53,373 nucleotides of DNA, from NCBI GenBank assembly GCA_945875845.1, contig CAMCMB010000049.1, positions 1 to 53,373 on the forward strand. Reading direction: 5' to 3'. A program made the translations under genes and the position numbers. The first letter of the stretch is position 1; every line of letters begins with the position of its first letter. The DNA is from Pirellula staleyi DSM 6068 (GTDB lineage: Bacteria; Planctomycetota; Planctomycetia; Pirellulales; Pirellulaceae). This document shows positions 7,841-17,046 of this stretch, in pieces. The notes below the pieces were generated by a model, which was given only the letters and a program-made list of their open reading frames with translations, was not told the origin of the DNA and ran no database searches.

Positions 7841-10800
7841 ATGAACATGCCCATCGTTGCTCGCCCACTGCGATTCGCCTGCTTGCTTTCCTGCACTCTA
7901 GGGTTTTATCTGGTTGCGATAGCCCGCTCCGAGGAGACCGCGAAACGGTTCACTCCCGCCGAACCGAGCACGGCCCAGGAACTTTACGGACAGACCATTC
8001 GCGATTCCAATCCACTCGCTCCGATGGATGAGCTAGCCGGTTTTCATGTTCCTGACGGTTTCCAGATCGAACTGATCGCCTCAGAACCGTTGATTTCCAA
8101 ACCCATGAACATGGCATTTGACTCGGTCGGTCGATTGTGGATCACCCAATCTACGCAGTACCCGTTCCCAGCCAAAGAAGGAGAACGCGGAACGGACGCG
8201 ATCGTCATTCTAGAAGACAACGATCACAACGGTACCTTCGAAAAATCACATGTCTTCGCGGACGGATTGAACATCCCCATCGGGATGCTCCCGTATGGTG
8301 ATGGTGCATTGTGCTTTTCGATTCCCAACCTTCTCTACCTGCGCGATACCGATAACGATGGCGTTTGCGATCGACGCGATGTCGTTCTGGGCCCATTTGA
8401 TACAACCCGGGATACCCATGGGATGGTGAACTCCCTCCGGATGGGAGAGGATGGATGGGTCTACGCATGCCATGGCTTCAACAACCAGAGCCGCATTCAA
8501 GGTTCCGATGGGCATGCGATCTCATTGACCTCGGGTAATGTGTTTCGCTTTCGACCGGACGGTTCGCGAGTCGAACTGTTTTCCCAAGGACAGGTCAATC
8601 CATTCGGCCTAGCTCGTGATCGATGGGGATTCTGGTACGCCGCCGACTGTCACAGCAAACCGATATCGCAGTTGATTCTGGGGGGCTGCCACCCAAGCTT
8701 CGGCCGTCCTGACGACGGACTTGGATTTGTTCCGCCCATGATGGACCACTTGCACGGCAGCACGGCCATCGCCGGACTGGTGCATACCAAGGATTCCCGG
8801 TTTCCAATCGCCTTTCAAGATAATTTCCTGAGCGGCAACGTCATGACCTGCCGCATCAACCGCAATCGCATCGAATACCAGGGTGCGACTGCCAAAGCGG
8901 TTGCATTACCCGACCTGCTGACGAGCGACGATCCTTGGTTCCGACCTGTTGACTTGCAGTTTGGACCGGATGGGCATTTGTACATCGCGGACTTCTACAA
9001 CAAAGTGATTGGTCATTACGAGGTACCACTGGATCACCCCGGTCGAGACCGAACCAGCGGGCGGATCTGGCGAATCAAATGGACCGGCGACAAGGAAACG
9101 CTTGTTCCAGAACCGTCGCAAGAAATGGCACGCGACGCAATCAAGCCAACCATCGACCAACTCGATGCGACAAAACCGTTGGAAGCGAAAAAGGTTCTGG
9201 CTCGATGGATCCGTTGGTTGCAAAACGACAAATCGTCACAAGGAATGTCGTATACGGAACGGGACCAACTTCTGCGTTTTGGCGATGCGCTGGACTTGAA
9301 CACCGAGCATCCCCAGACCACCGAGCATAACAGCATGCTCCTTCAATCACTCGCAGAGCTCATTTCGAGCCAATATGCTGTCGCTCGCAACCCATCGATT
9401 GCGACCGCACCCGTCGATGCCGTAACACAAGAACGGGTTATAACGCAAAACTCGGCCGTGACGCCAGAATGGCTTGTTCGGCAGACGAGCCGAATCGATA
9501 GTGCTCGCGATCCCGTACTCATGCAGTCTGTCCTGATCGCGTTGCGACGCACTCTGCTGGAACTGCGCTCCAGGGATACTCGCGGTTTCGAGGCGTTGGT
9601 CGACCGAATCGTTGGGGGATTAAAAGATCCGAAGGATGGACGTGCATTTTCCATCGATGCAGCGGACGTTCGCGCACTGACACGCGTGCTCTTGGCGATG
9701 AACGACCCAACTTCGACGGGCGGAGTGCTAACACTTGTCGAGAAACAAGCCGCCAATCGCGAATCAACCGCCGGTCAAAAACGCATTGTCGAGGAATTGA
9801 CGATTCGGTTAGCGGATGTTGTCGAGGACTCGGAAATCGATCGCTTGGTTACCTTACTGGAATCTTCCAGTATCGACTTCCATTCGATGGCAGATCAGTT
9901 CTTGCGAATCGCTCAACGACAGCAGCAACAGCGTGGCAAAGTCCTTGGCAACCTGAAAATTCGCGGTCAAACCATGATCGCCAAGCTGTCCGAGGAATGG
10001 CTGGCCAATGCGGCTAATGCGGCTAATGCTCGCGACGCCAACAACGCTCGCGATGCCAACTCGGTTGCATTGATTGGATTTATGGGCTTTTCCGCAAAAA
10101 AAGAAGAGCGTCGCGACTGGGGTGTTGAGAACCGGATGCTGTCGAAACCGCTGAGCAAAAAAACAGAGCCAGGTAAGTTTTTTAGCAGTATGACGCTCGG
10201 CGAAACCTACACCGGCACTTGGATGTCGGCACCCTTCATTGCGCCGAGCAAGCTTAGTTTCTACGTCGTTGGACACAATGGTCTACCCTCGGCACCCGAT
10301 CACAACAAGAATTATGTTTGTCTCGTCTCGTTAGATGAAACGGGATCTGTCATCGACGAAATCGCTCGCGCATTGCCACCTCGAAGCGACGTTGCGAAGT
10401 TCATTGAATGGGATCTTGCCGATCATCGCGGTGAAGATCAACACAGTCAAGATCATCGCGGTCAATCGGTGCAGCTGCAAGTTGTCGATGGCGATTCGGC
10501 TAGCAGTTATGCTTGGATCGGTTTTGGCGAATGCAGTCTCATGGGTTTGACTCCAAGTCCGCTACGAAACGAATGGCAGCGTATTGTATCGTTCGCGGAG
10601 TGTTTCGGCTGGCCCGACGACGCGTCTCTTTCAACGAGCGTCTCCAAACTGCTGAACTCGGATCTTGCAGACTGGAGCAGCCGTTTTCAGTTGAACAAAC
10701 AACGTTACAAGAATGAATGCGGTGTCGCCATCGAGCTCATCGAGTTCTCGACGGAACGAAATTGGAAGGATCTTCTCTCGGATTTGGGCGGGGAATTCCC

Positions 10801-11551
10801 CACGCTCGATGCATGGAATTGGGGCTCCCTCTCTCAGGGGAAAATTCTCTCACTCGCCACTGCGATGTGCAAGCGATGTTCGTATCAGGACCAGGAACGA
10901 CTCGTCGTTCGTTTAAGCAAACATCGCGAATCGACCGAGCTGATGGGGCATTTATGCATGAACGGAGCACTCTCACGGGACTCCTTGCGGGCGTTACCAA
11001 GTAATTTCTGGGAGAGCTTGCCATCCGATGGTTCGGTAATGCTCGTCAGCTTGCGGCCCGAGGCAGTAACTCCTTCCGCTCGTCAATCGGTCGTTGAAAG
11101 CAAGGCAACAGCGATTGTCGCGTTGAAACCTGACCTGCAAACAGGCGCAAAACTCTTTGCAGAACGATGCGCACTTTGCCATAAATTGGGTGATCAAGGA
11201 AAAGTGATTGGTCCCCAGTTGGAAGGAGTCGGATCGCGGGGGATCGCGAGGCTCTGCGAAGACATCCTCTGGCCGGATCGCAACGTAGACGAGGCCTTTC
11301 GCATCACGCTTTTAACGCTTGAAAATGGTGAGTCGCTGAGCGGCTTGGTGACCGATCGAACAGCCGATTCACTCCTGTTTACAGATCAAACCGGCAAGCA
11401 GCGACGCATCCTGGTGGCTGACATTGAACAAGAAAAGCAAAGCAAACTCTCCTTAATGCCAGGCAATTTCGAGGAGACCATGACCAACGACGAACTCGCT
11501 GCCCTGATTGGTTTCCTTCGTAAGCAAGCGGGCATCAAGGCAACACACTAA
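7841..11551 (+). CDS. PVC-type membrane-bound dehydrogenase with C-terminal c-type heme site
   Basis: A 1236-residue secreted protein with a signal peptide (to about residue 30). The N-terminal 400 residues form a glucose/sorbosone-dehydrogenase-like beta-propeller (FQIELIASEPLISKPMNMAFDSVGRLWI, LQFGPDGHLYIADFYNKVIGHYEV), the hallmark of a family very common in Planctomycetes. A helical repeat-like middle region follows, with a short Ala/Asn/Asp-rich repeat (residues about 725-745). The C-terminus is a Planctomycete heme-binding domain: KLFAERCALCHKLGDQGKVIGPQLEGVG, with the CxxCH site at residues 1110-1114, and an end domain with LSGLVTDRTADSLLFTDQTGK and LSLMPGNFE. Probable role: periplasmic oxidation of a sugar or similar substrate with electron transfer through cytochrome c. 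The substrate is unknown. It starts 231 bases from the divergent POTRA gene. Confidence 0.88.
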   Translation: MNMPIVARPLRFACLLSCTLGFYLVAIARSEETAKRFTPAEPSTAQELYGQTIRDSNPLAPMDELAGFHVPDGFQIELIASEPLISKPMNMAFDSVGRLWITQSTQYPFPAKEGERGTDAIVILEDNDHNGTFEKSHVFADGLNIPIGMLPYGDGALCFSIPNLLYLRDTDNDGVCDRRDVVLGPFDTTRDTHGMVNSLRMGEDGWVYACHGFNNQSRIQGSDGHAISLTSGNVFRFRPDGSRVELFSQGQVNPFGLARDRWGFWYAADCHSKPISQLILGGCHPSFGRPDDGLGFVPPMMDHLHGSTAIAGLVHTKDSRFPIAFQDNFLSGNVMTCRINRNRIEYQGATAKAVALPDLLTSDDPWFRPVDLQFGPDGHLYIADFYNKVIGHYEVPLDHPGRDRTSGRIWRIKWTGDKETLVPEPSQEMARDAIKPTIDQLDATKPLEAKKVLARWIRWLQNDKSSQGMSYTERDQLLRFGDALDLNTEHPQTTEHNSMLLQSLAELISSQYAVARNPSIATAPVDAVTQERVITQNSAVTPEWLVRQTSRIDSARDPVLMQSVLIALRRTLLELRSRDTRGFEALVDRIVGGLKDPKDGRAFSIDAADVRALTRVLLAMNDPTSTGGVLTLVEKQAANRESTAGQKRIVEELTIRLADVVEDSEIDRLVTLLESSSIDFHSMADQFLRIAQRQQQQRGKVLGNLKIRGQTMIAKLSEEWLANAANAANARDANNARDANSVALIGFMGFSAKKEERRDWGVENRMLSKPLSKKTEPGKFFSSMTLGETYTGTWMSAPFIAPSKLSFYVVGHNGLPSAPDHNKNYVCLVSLDETGSVIDEIARALPPRSDVAKFIEWDLADHRGEDQHSQDHRGQSVQLQVVDGDSASSYAWIGFGECSLMGLTPSPLRNEWQRIVSFAECFGWPDDASLSTSVSKLLNSDLADWSSRFQLNKQRYKNECGVAIELIEFSTERNWKDLLSDLGGEFPTLDAWNWGSLSQGKILSLATAMCKRCSYQDQERLVVRLSKHRESTELMGHLCMNGALSRDSLRALPSNFWESLPSDGSVMLVSLRPEAVTPSARQSVVESKATAIVALKPDLQTGAKLFAERCALCHKLGDQGKVIGPQLEGVGSRGIARLCEDILWPDRNVDEAFRITLLTLENGESLSGLVTDRTADSLLFTDQTGKQRRILVADIEQEKQSKLSLMPGNFEETMTNDELAALIGFLRKQAGIKATH

Positions 11552-11552
11552 A

Positions 11553-11637
11553 GTGGCGTAAGCTTCCAGCTTGCGTGCGTATAAAAACACAGGCTGGAAG
11601 CCTATGCCACTAAAGTGGCGTAAGCTTCCAGCTTGCG
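11553..11637. repeat. Dispersed palindromic repeat, three copies
   Basis: GTGGCGTAAGCTTCCAGCTT (extended by GCG) occurs at 11553-11575 and 11615-11637, with an inverted, slightly diverged copy between them (about 11590-11610). A perfect inverted pair of the same 23-bp unit lies at 39239-39294, nearly 28 kb away, so this is a dispersed intergenic element rather than a local structure. Confidence 0.85.
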
Positions 11638-11652
11638 AGGATAAAAAATTCG

Positions 11653-14600
11653 ATGTTAGAAATGAACACTATGAAGCGAATTATTGCGGTACGCCAACAT
11701 TCGATCCGGCAACTTCTCGCGTTGATAGGGTTGTGCGTTATTTGCCATGGCTCTGTGCCTTTCGCGTTGGGGCAATCGCGCGAGGATCAAGGGCAAGGGC
11801 CCGCGCTCTCACCCGCCGAATCCTCGCAACTGTTCTCCGTATCCGATCAGTCCGTATGGAAGCTGTTGCTTGCCGAACCCACGATTGAACAACCGCTCTC
11901 TGCAACGTTCGACTCCCGAGGTCGGCTATGGGTCGTCGAGTATCGTCAGTACCCCGAGCCCGAAGGATTGAAAGCTCTGAGCCGCGATAATTTCTGGCGA
12001 ATCGTTTACGATCGCATGCCATTGCCGCCCGGGCATGGAGGAGCCCGAGGTGCCGATCGCATCACGATTCACGAAGATCAAAACGGGGACGGAAGTTTCG
12101 AAACACACTCGACCTTCGTCGATGGACTCAATATTGCAACCTCTGTCGTTCCAACCTCCAAAGGTGCTTGGGTACTCAATCCACCTTACTTGCTTTTCTT
12201 TCAGGACGAAGATGGTGACTCCCAAGCGGATGGCCCCCCGGAAGTGCATCTGGAAGGCTTTGGACTTGAGGACACTCATTCCGTCGTCAATAGTTTGTGC
12301 ATGGGTCCCGACGGTTGGCTCTATGCGGCTCAAGGCAGTACGGTCACCGGCGCCGTCAAGAACTATGGCTCGTCCGAATTGCCCATCAAGACACTTGGCC
12401 AGGCCATTTGGAGATATCATCCCCAGTCTCGCAAGTATGAAGTCTTCGCGGAGGGCGGTGGAAACGCATTTGGTGTCGCCATGAATGATTCCGGCGAAAT
12501 CTTTTCAGGACATAATGGCGGAGATACTCGCGGATTCCACTATTACCAAGGGGGCTACTACCGCAAAGGATTTACGAAACATGGCAGTTTGTCCAATCCG
12601 AACGCATTTGGTTACCTAAACCCGATGGCGCATCCTCCCATCCAGCGCTTCACACACACGATGTTGATGATGGAGGGCACTGCGTTTGAGAATCAGATGC
12701 CAGAGGCTATGCTTGCCGTCGATCCACTCCACGGAAAACTCATCCAAACCGAGTTGCTCCGACACAGTTCCACCTACGACACACGCGATATTGTGGATGT
12801 CGTATCCAGCAAAGACAAATGGTTTCGACCCGTCGCGATTGCCGATGGTCCAGATGGATGCGCCTACGTGTGTGATTGGTATGACTTTCAAGTGGCACAT
12901 CTTTATGCACACGAAGGCAAGATGGACCGCGAACACGGGCGCGTCTACCGACTCGCGCCGACCAAGGAAGATGTTTCCGTCCCAGCCAAAGGGCTCGCGT
13001 GGAATGCAGCTCTCGCCAATTCACTGGACGAAACGTCGCTTGAGTATTTGGTGGATCGACTGAATCATCCCTATCGATGGCAACGCTGGATGGCTCGCCG
13101 TTTGATTGCCGAGCATCCGGCTCGTGAGACGATTCGCGCTCAGATTTTGAACGGCATTCTCAACAACAAAAACCGAATGCTCGAGTACCTATGGACGGCG
13201 CACGCATGCGGCTGGATCGGCGATACGCTGTTGGCGGGTTCGGAGAAAACGCAGTCACCGAACGAATTCATCCGCCATCCTGATCCCCAAGTTCGATCGT
13301 GGGCCATTCGACTGGTGTGCGATGACAATGCCGCATCGACTGATGTTTGCGACGCGATTTGTCAAATCGCGACCCAGGAGAACGATCCATCTGTACTATG
13401 CCAAATCGCTTGCTCTGCCAAGAGACTGGACGCCAATGCAGCCATCAAGATCGTTTCAAGTTTGCTGTCGCGTCCTTTGCCTTCGGAGGATTTGTTTCTG
13501 CCGATGTTGATTTGGTGGGCCGTTGAAAAACATGCCGACGAATACGAGCTCATTGCAAAACAACTAACATCCAATCCCATCTACTGGAACAATCGTATCG
13601 CCAGGAAAACGATTTTTCCAAATCTGATTCGCCGCTGGTGTGCAAGCCATGACGAAAATGCCATGCGCTCAGTCGCAACATGCATCAAAGGGGTTGCCAC
13701 ATTGCCAGACGCGATTCGTCAAGAGGCTGCGACCTCCGTTCAAGTCGCATTTGAGCAAGCGTACGAAGGGAAATCACTCGCAGGAGTACCGGATTATGTG
13801 ATCGATGCACTTATCGGCCTGGGACAACCGTCGATTACCTTGCGGCTTCGGCGCGGAGATGCAGCAGCCGTTAACGAAGGGGTCATCGCGTTTGAGAATC
13901 GTAAATCGCCGCTACCGCTGCGTATCCAAATTGCCAAGATCGCAAGCGAGTTCGCAAGCGAGAAATCCTTTGAACCGTTCTTGGCCGCTTGCCTACGAAT
14001 CGCTTCCGAAAAGGGCGAGGAATCTCGTGTTCGTGAAGCGTCCATCGCGGCCTTGTCCTCGTTCAAAAAGCCAGAGATTGCAGAGGAGATTATCCAGCTG
14101 TGGCCATTGCTAACCGACGAGCTCAAGGCAACCGCAGGCGCGGCATTAGCATCGCGTGAGTCTTGGACGCAGGCCTGGATGAACGCATGTGCAAAACAAA
14201 TCGTTGCGCCTGGGGATTTGACGCTGGAAGCCGTTCGAGCCATGAGGCAACACGAGAGTCCTCAACTGCAAACGCAGCTTGTCGCGACCTATCCAGCCAC
14301 GGCGGGACTTGATTTCGCATCGATCCAAAACCGTTGCAACGAATTGTCAACCATGATTCTTTCCGGAAATGGGGACCCGTATCGCGGCAAGAAGCATTAC
14401 AAGAACTTATGTGCCCGTTGTCATCGTCTGTTCGAGGAAGGTGGAGAAATAGGTCCGGATTTGACGGGGTACCAGCGAGATCAGTTGTCGACCCTTCTTC
14501 GAAACGTGGTCGGACCGAGCCTTGAGATTCGCGAGGGCTACCGGACAGTGCAGTTGATCACGGTCGACGATCGCGTTCTGAGCGGGTTTGTGGAAAGCCA

Positions 14601-14790
14601 AAACGAAGAGCAATTGGTGCTTCGAACGATCGACGGGCAGGCATACACCTTGGCCAAATCCGACATTGAGAAAATAAAGCCACAGTTATTGTCGCTCATG
14701 CCGGACGGGTTGTTAGACAAGTTAGGGGATCAAGAAGTGGTCGATTTGGTCTCGTATTTACGAAGTTCTCAACCCTTGAATGAGAGGTGA
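11653..14790 (+). CDS. PVC-type membrane-bound dehydrogenase with C-terminal c-type heme site (second copy)
   Basis: A 1045-residue secreted protein of the same architecture as the preceding gene but clearly diverged. After an N-terminal signal region (internal ATGs at residues 4 and 7 are alternative starts), the propeller domain has WKLLLAEPTIEQPLSATFDSRG, then ITIHEDQNGDGSFE and a matching run of blades to about residue 440. The middle is helical with HEAT-like Ala/Leu-rich repeats. The heme domain reads KKHYKNLCARCHRLFEEGGEIG with CxxCH at residues 920-924, followed by GPSLEIREGYRTVQLITVDDRVLSGFV and LLSLMPDGLLDKL. The two genes sit in tandem and probably arose by duplication or belong to one catabolic unit. 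Function as a periplasmic dehydrogenase is from family; the substrate is not known. Confidence 0.87.
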   Translation: MLEMNTMKRIIAVRQHSIRQLLALIGLCVICHGSVPFALGQSREDQGQGPALSPAESSQLFSVSDQSVWKLLLAEPTIEQPLSATFDSRGRLWVVEYRQYPEPEGLKALSRDNFWRIVYDRMPLPPGHGGARGADRITIHEDQNGDGSFETHSTFVDGLNIATSVVPTSKGAWVLNPPYLLFFQDEDGDSQADGPPEVHLEGFGLEDTHSVVNSLCMGPDGWLYAAQGSTVTGAVKNYGSSELPIKTLGQAIWRYHPQSRKYEVFAEGGGNAFGVAMNDSGEIFSGHNGGDTRGFHYYQGGYYRKGFTKHGSLSNPNAFGYLNPMAHPPIQRFTHTMLMMEGTAFENQMPEAMLAVDPLHGKLIQTELLRHSSTYDTRDIVDVVSSKDKWFRPVAIADGPDGCAYVCDWYDFQVAHLYAHEGKMDREHGRVYRLAPTKEDVSVPAKGLAWNAALANSLDETSLEYLVDRLNHPYRWQRWMARRLIAEHPARETIRAQILNGILNNKNRMLEYLWTAHACGWIGDTLLAGSEKTQSPNEFIRHPDPQVRSWAIRLVCDDNAASTDVCDAICQIATQENDPSVLCQIACSAKRLDANAAIKIVSSLLSRPLPSEDLFLPMLIWWAVEKHADEYELIAKQLTSNPIYWNNRIARKTIFPNLIRRWCASHDENAMRSVATCIKGVATLPDAIRQEAATSVQVAFEQAYEGKSLAGVPDYVIDALIGLGQPSITLRLRRGDAAAVNEGVIAFENRKSPLPLRIQIAKIASEFASEKSFEPFLAACLRIASEKGEESRVREASIAALSSFKKPEIAEEIIQLWPLLTDELKATAGAALASRESWTQAWMNACAKQIVAPGDLTLEAVRAMRQHESPQLQTQLVATYPATAGLDFASIQNRCNELSTMILSGNGDPYRGKKHYKNLCARCHRLFEEGGEIGPDLTGYQRDQLSTLLRNVVGPSLEIREGYRTVQLITVDDRVLSGFVESQNEEQLVLRTIDGQAYTLAKSDIEKIKPQLLSLMPDGLLDKLGDQEVVDLVSYLRSSQPLNER

Positions 14791-14959
14791 TTCGGACGGA
14801 CAGTCAGTCGGAAATGGTTCCAGTTGGAGAAAAACTGGTTATGATGGAGCGATCGACAGGAATTTGCCCCTGCGGCAGTGCCTCTTTTCGATCGGTTTTC
14901 CAAAGACTGCCTGCCCGATTTGTCCTCCTACCGCTAACTCCGAATCGTTTGGTTTCTCC

Positions 14960-17044
14960 ATGCGTTCCAAAGCAATATTGATAGCGATTTCCATGCCTTG
15001 GCTGCTCCTGCCTGCTAGTCACGCGATCGCTCAGTTGCCTTCCCCTGAGCTGAATGCCCTGGGGCAACTTGGTGGTCAAATCGACCAGCCAATCGTGCCT
15101 TTGGACAAAGCCACTGGGCAAAACCTCGCTGAAAGCGTGCCACGCTTTTCCTCCAGCGCGATCAAGGATGGCAAAATCCCAGGCGATACGCCGCCGGGCG
15201 TGGTTCAAGTGAGAGCCCAGAACTCGCTTGGGCTTTCCAACTCGAGAAATTTCCTTTTAACTTCTCAACCTTGGACGATCGTAACGGGCAATGAATCCTA
15301 TGCGACGGCCGCTGGTATTTCACTCGATGGGATGTTTCAGGATGAATGCCCAGAGCGAGGTCGCAACTACTACCGACTCAAGTTGGATCGCGACCAAAAC
15401 ATCGAGATCGAATCCTTTGCTCATTCACTCGATTCACGTGCTCAATTGAATCTGTCCATTCTGACCTCCAGCACGACCAAGATCGCCTTTGCGAATGCGA
15501 CCAATGATCGAGATGCAGTGCTTCGGTGCAAGCTTTTGGCGAACACGGAATACACGCTTGTTGTTCACGATCATTTGTATCGAGGCGGTCCGGACTATCG
15601 CTACGCCATTTGCGTTAAGTCCGTTAGCGACGATCTTCTTTTAAACCGTTCTACTGGCAAGTCAGCAAGTGCACGTTGGCGAGAACTGTGCAGCCAAATT
15701 GCGATGGTTCAATCGAGCACCGAGCCTCACAAGCTGATCAATCCTCAGTACTTGCACCCACGTTGCTCCTTGGTTCGACCTCCTGTGGTCGATAAAGCGC
15801 CGACGGTACACGAAGAAGGTTCAACGCCCAATGCCGTGGCAGTAACCGTCGAATTCCCGACTTTGATCGACGGAGTCTTTGACGCCAATGACGATGTGGA
15901 TCTGTTCGATTTCGATTGCGAAAAGGATGCGAACGTCGTCATTGAAGTCGTGTCTCAGCGAGTTGGCCAATTGACCGATAGCGCGATTGTTGTCTATCGA
16001 GTTGAAAATCCAAAGTTGCCAAACGAAAAATTGAATCGCTTGGCCGAGAATGATGACCTTCCCGCAACCGGAAATGGCGAAATGCGTTTTGCCAACAAGG
16101 ACTCCATTTTGGCTTTCAAAGCACCGGAAAAAGGTACCTATCGACTGGCCGTTCGGAACCAGCAAAACTCGGATCGACTAGCGACACCACCTCGATATGC
16201 TGTTGAAATTCGACAGCCCACGCCTGGATTCGTGTTGGCATGCCATTGGTCTTGTCCGGTGCGCGATCTGGATCAAGCTCGTATGACAACCAACACCATC
16301 AACCTAGGTGGCTCCGCATTTCTAGGCGTCCATGCTTTGCGGTTTGATGGATTCAACGCACCTATCGAACTGACGGTGAGCGGCTTGCCTGTAGATCTTC
16401 GCGGCGGAACGGGTGTCATCGCGATGGATCAGAATTCCGCCACGTTGAGTTTGTGGCATGATGAGAAAGGCTCGGCACCGGCAACCTCCGAACCCGTCGT
16501 ATCATTGAATGTTGCCGGTCAATCCAAAGTCGGCGAACAGACGCTGAGTTCATTGGCGACTCCAGTGGAAGTGATTTGGGGTTTGATCGATACGTTTCGA
16601 TCTCCTATCGCCCGAATAACCACGGAACTGCAGTGCATTCGATCCGCTTCTCGCACCTGCCCCGTCACGATCGAACTCGGACCAGTCGCAGCAAACCCCG
16701 GCGAGCCGATCGTCATGAGCGGTATCCGTGGACAACCGCTTAAGGTTCCCATTCGAATCACGCGCCGAGAAGGTGGCCAAGAGTCGGTCGTGTTGGTGCG
16801 CTTGCGTCAGACGCCGACCAAGACAACTGCCGCAGAAGTCAAACTCGAAGCGAAATCGACCGAAGGAACGCTTGAGCTTCAAATCCCAAAAGATGCACCC
16901 ATCGGTGAGTATTTGCTCAGTACTTTGTGCGAAGCTCCCGTAACCATTCCCAACTTAGATCCTGCGGCCAAAGACAAAACAACCAAAATTACCTTGCAAT
17001 TGCCTAGTTCTTGCATTCGCTTGCGAATCGGAGATGCTCCCTGA
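14960..17044 (+). CDS. Secreted protein with PPC-like domains, unknown function
   Basis: About 694 residues from the ATG at 14960, chosen because it begins a clean signal peptide (MRSKAILIAISMPWLLLPAS, cut near AIAQ); the frame is open further upstream but that part lacks such features. Two regions look like bacterial pre-peptidase C-terminal (PPC) beta-sandwiches: around residues 100-220 (GRNYYRLKLDRDQNIEIESFAHSL, RLAQLNLSIL-like strands, EYTLVVHDHLYRGGPDYRY) and around 285-430 (DGVFDANDDVDLFDFDCEKDANVVIEV, GTYRLAVRNQQNS). No peptidase motif is present, so this is not itself a protease by sequence. It overlaps nothing and is followed after only 2 bases by the cytochrome/WD40 gene, so the two are probably co-transcribed and may act together at the cell surface. 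Confidence 0.6.
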   Translation: MRSKAILIAISMPWLLLPASHAIAQLPSPELNALGQLGGQIDQPIVPLDKATGQNLAESVPRFSSSAIKDGKIPGDTPPGVVQVRAQNSLGLSNSRNFLLTSQPWTIVTGNESYATAAGISLDGMFQDECPERGRNYYRLKLDRDQNIEIESFAHSLDSRAQLNLSILTSSTTKIAFANATNDRDAVLRCKLLANTEYTLVVHDHLYRGGPDYRYAICVKSVSDDLLLNRSTGKSASARWRELCSQIAMVQSSTEPHKLINPQYLHPRCSLVRPPVVDKAPTVHEEGSTPNAVAVTVEFPTLIDGVFDANDDVDLFDFDCEKDANVVIEVVSQRVGQLTDSAIVVYRVENPKLPNEKLNRLAENDDLPATGNGEMRFANKDSILAFKAPEKGTYRLAVRNQQNSDRLATPPRYAVEIRQPTPGFVLACHWSCPVRDLDQARMTTNTINLGGSAFLGVHALRFDGFNAPIELTVSGLPVDLRGGTGVIAMDQNSATLSLWHDEKGSAPATSEPVVSLNVAGQSKVGEQTLSSLATPVEVIWGLIDTFRSPIARITTELQCIRSASRTCPVTIELGPVAANPGEPIVMSGIRGQPLKVPIRITRREGGQESVVLVRLRQTPTKTTAAEVKLEAKSTEGTLELQIPKDAPIGEYLLSTLCEAPVTIPNLDPAAKDKTTKITLQLPSSCIRLRIGDAP

Positions 17045-17046
17045 AT